From Undibacterium pigrum (GTDB taxonomy: Bacteria; Pseudomonadota; Gammaproteobacteria; Burkholderiales; Burkholderiaceae_D): a stretch of 64,000 nt of DNA. Positions 63,101 to 64,000 of the stretch are shown here, piece by piece. Within the stretch, counting starts at the first letter, position 1. Every line of letters begins with the position of its first letter. Both the position numbers and the translations under genes were made by a program. The notes under the pieces were generated by a model that worked only from the letters and a program-made list of their open reading frames with translations, ran no database searches and was not told the DNA's origin. Location: the NCBI RefSeq assembly GCF_003201815.1, contig NZ_QJKB01000001.1, forward strand, positions 1,523,215-1,587,214, read 5' to 3'.

Positions 63101-64000
63101 GTAGCAGTATTGCTTTAAATAGTGGAAGCATTAAAGATGCTGCAGGTAATAACGCTACTCTTAATCTGAATGGTGTGCCCAGCAGTGCTGGCATTCTAAT
63201 TGATGGCGTCCCCCCCACTGCGGTATCCATCAACCGGGCTGCGGGTGCTTCCACGGTGACCAATGCCAGCTCAGTTAACTTCACCATCACTTTCTCGGAA
63301 AGCGTCAATGGCGTGGATGCCAGTGATTTTCTGTTCACAACGACAGGAACTGCAAGCGGCAGCATTGCCAGTGTGACCGGTAGTGGTAGCACATACAATG
63401 TGTTGGTCAACGGGTTGACCGGAGACGGCAACTTGCGTGTGCACTTGAGAAGCAGTGCAACCGGCATTAGCGACCTTTCGGGCAATGTCATCATTGGTGG
63501 CCGCAGCAGTGATGAAATATACATGCTTGATCACCAGGGTCCCGCCATCACCAGTGTCACTTCCAACATGCCTGATGGCACTTACGCGGCAGGTGCCATC
63601 ATCCCTGTCCATATCAATTTCAATGAAACCACCTATGTGAGCGGTACACCGCAAATGACACTAAGAACAGGTGCCACTGACCGCGTACTCAATTATGCCG
63701 GCGGTTCAGGCAGCAGTGTCATCAGCTTCATTTACACCGTGCAAGCGGGAGACAGCAGCGCTGATCTCGACTACCTGAGCAGCACAGCGCTGAGCCTCAA
63801 TGGTGGCAGCATCAAGGATAACCTGGGCAATAATGCGACACTGACATTGCCCATGCCCGGTGCTGCTGGCTCACTTGGCAGCAACAAGGCTATCGTCATC
63901 AATACCAATGTCGCTCCCGTCATCGGTGGTGTAGTCGCCGGCCAGACAGTCACCGAAACCTCCACAATTACTCCCTTTGCTGGCGTTACCATCACTGACC
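60193..64000 (+). CDS. Large DUF4347 / Ig-like repeat surface protein (partial, N-terminal 1269 residues)
   Basis: The frame is open from ATG 60193-60195 to the window edge with no stop. After about 40 residues a DUF4347 domain follows (about 43-195; DSISIVSHGDDGVMLLG, LLLYGCDVGAG and the closing GGDWVLEISTG). Next comes a predicted beta-helix with extremely Gly-rich loops (about 290-560; runs such as YPKGGGGGGGGGYGAG). From about 575 there are tandem Ig-like domains with the repeated signature FTVNFNE, YVSGxG, NGISLGSS, IKDAAGNNA. DUF4347 proteins are typically giant secreted adhesins or biofilm proteins, often type I exported. No Sec signal peptide is seen, in keeping with a C-terminal export signal outside the window. 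Confidence 0.9.
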   Translation, partial: MTPLESASLQDAHLTSNQYLPPLTFASIQNTSQHPAQMPVQKTIIFIDSRLPDVEQIVNAVKPGTRIVVLDKDSDGVQQIADVLKNCKDMDSISIVSHGDDGVMLLGNAVLHEGDLTVYQHQLQAIGASLKPDGDLLLYGCDVGAGTVGQSFINELAKISGADVAASTNGTGTASRGGDWVLEISTGSIATTANALDTEKLADWNHLAATLSASDLASLQAAMTTANSNGANDILTLTGDILFTASNNTINIAADSGHSLTIIGSKNNAGGVVSIDAGNLARVIDVLSGATATLQNLTITNGLVAGNGGDNTGNLEGPGRSGFDGAGGGIRNAGTLIISNSTVTANKASGGGGTGGGYPKGGGGGGGGGYGAGLGGTGGMDRIGEAPTSPSAGHGGNGSGTSGGQRGGYGGSTTGGAGGGAHVQFLGQSYTLGGAGATSSNGSISIGGGGGGSGGIYVGGAGGNAVGGIFNSGTLKITNSVITNNVAAGGGGGGGAASNYANHGNGGTGGNGIGGIWSTGTLLMDSASVATLSSGNKGSGGFGGTASGTGNIAGSNGNSINASLGAITPYSTPATVSIGLSKAMLKAGDTQELTFTFSEAVSDFGSADIYIANGILSALQTSDNITYTAIFTPNNNFESASNVISVNLSGTFNSTNTPGVGITSSSNFSIDTKAPTLSISSNVSTLKAGETATITFAFSEIPDGFTDSDIAVTGGTLSSLSGSGATRTAMFTPDTASNGGTASITVAAARYTDAAGNNGGAGGSPVLTFDTGIPAVNTVSVPTNATYATTQNLNFTVNFNENVIVTGTPSLPVILDTGGTVAATYVSGSGSSSLIFAYTVVNGNQDANGISLGSSVVLNGGTIKDAAGNNAALNLNGVASTAAVKVDGTAPAVSTVTVPANATYAPGQSLNFTVNFNEAVNVTGVPSIPVSLDTGGTVAATYVSGGGTTALVFSYTVASGNLDTNGISLGSSIALNSGSIKDAAGNNATLNLNGVPSSAGILIDGVPPTAVSINRAAGASTVTNASSVNFTITFSESVNGVDASDFLFTTTGTASGSIASVTGSGSTYNVLVNGLTGDGNLRVHLRSSATGISDLSGNVIIGGRSSDEIYMLDHQGPAITSVTSNMPDGTYAAGAIIPVHINFNETTYVSGTPQMTLRTGATDRVLNYAGGSGSSVISFIYTVQAGDSSADLDYLSSTALSLNGGSIKDNLGNNATLTLPMPGAAGSLGSNKAIVINTNVAPVIGGVVAGQTVTETSTITPFAGVTITD

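Noticed and set aside
60000..63995. Several minus-strand frames (for example 61237-61701 and 62019-62549)
   Set aside because: All lie antisense to the continuous Gly/Thr-rich repeat protein frame, whose composition automatically yields long antisense frames.
1..64000. tRNA, rRNA, integrase, transposase or prophage genes
   Set aside because: I looked for them by recognisable sequence and protein motifs and found none; a short tRNA could be missed without a covariance search.

Overview
The window looks like a chromosomal segment of a Gram-negative betaproteobacterium. It carries TonB-dependent and OmpW-type outer-membrane proteins, a beta/gamma-proteobacterial 2-methylcitrate operon of the acnD/prpF type, c-di-GMP enzymes and chemotaxis proteins. 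Moderate GC and gene style suggest Burkholderiales, and Oxalobacteraceae (for example Undibacterium) would fit, but that placement is an inference without a search. No rRNA, tRNA, CRISPR array, insertion sequence or prophage was recognised.

Layout. 1-9616: 2-methylcitrate cycle operon (prpB, prpC, a GNAT acetyltransferase, acnD, prpF and a prpE cut by the window edge), all on the minus strand behind a near-perfect sigma-54 promoter, with the activator gene prpR divergent. 9733-11734: tightly overlapping receiver / CheC-like phosphatase / PAS-GGDEF operon. 11884-20014: a probable nutrient-acquisition locus with a YfcC-family transporter and an aspartoacylase-like enzyme (minus), a divergent RpiR/MurR regulator, a large TonB-dependent receptor and a secreted cyanophycinase. 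Together they read as a system for using extracellular cyanophycin or its dipeptides. 20328-27637: a Cache chemoreceptor, an unknown 525-residue protein, two small secreted proteins, a REC-PAS-GGDEF-EAL protein and a small Imm32-like protein. 27707-32610: glycine cleavage operon gcvT-gcvH-gcvP under a tandem glycine riboswitch.

32611-33265 is a repeat-rich intergenic zone with seven GGGTTTT heptamers and several inverted repeats. 33266-45710 holds a penicillin acylase-family hydrolase, an ABC exporter, a glyoxalase-like protein, two TetR regulators that share an operator-like sequence (one beside an MFS transporter, one beside a quinone oxidoreductase), a YtcJ-type amidohydrolase and an MltD-like lytic transglycosylase. 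45972-52826 holds OmpW, a lipoprotein esterase and an HAE1-type RND pump with its adaptor. 53006-55566 is a bufferin-type RiPP operon (DUF2282 precursor, MNIO/DUF692 enzyme, DUF2063 partner, DoxX protein) behind an ECF-like promoter. 55767-59794 holds small housekeeping genes (S4 protein, bacteriohemerythrin, YjfB, MobB), a periplasmic binding protein and a small beta-barrel. From 60193 to the end runs the start of a very large DUF4347/Ig-like repeat surface protein.

The most interesting parts are the putative cyanophycin-utilisation locus, the bufferin operon with an ECF-type promoter but no sigma gene nearby, the operator motif shared by two TetR genes, and the repeat-rich spacers at 15754-15896 and 32802-33052.
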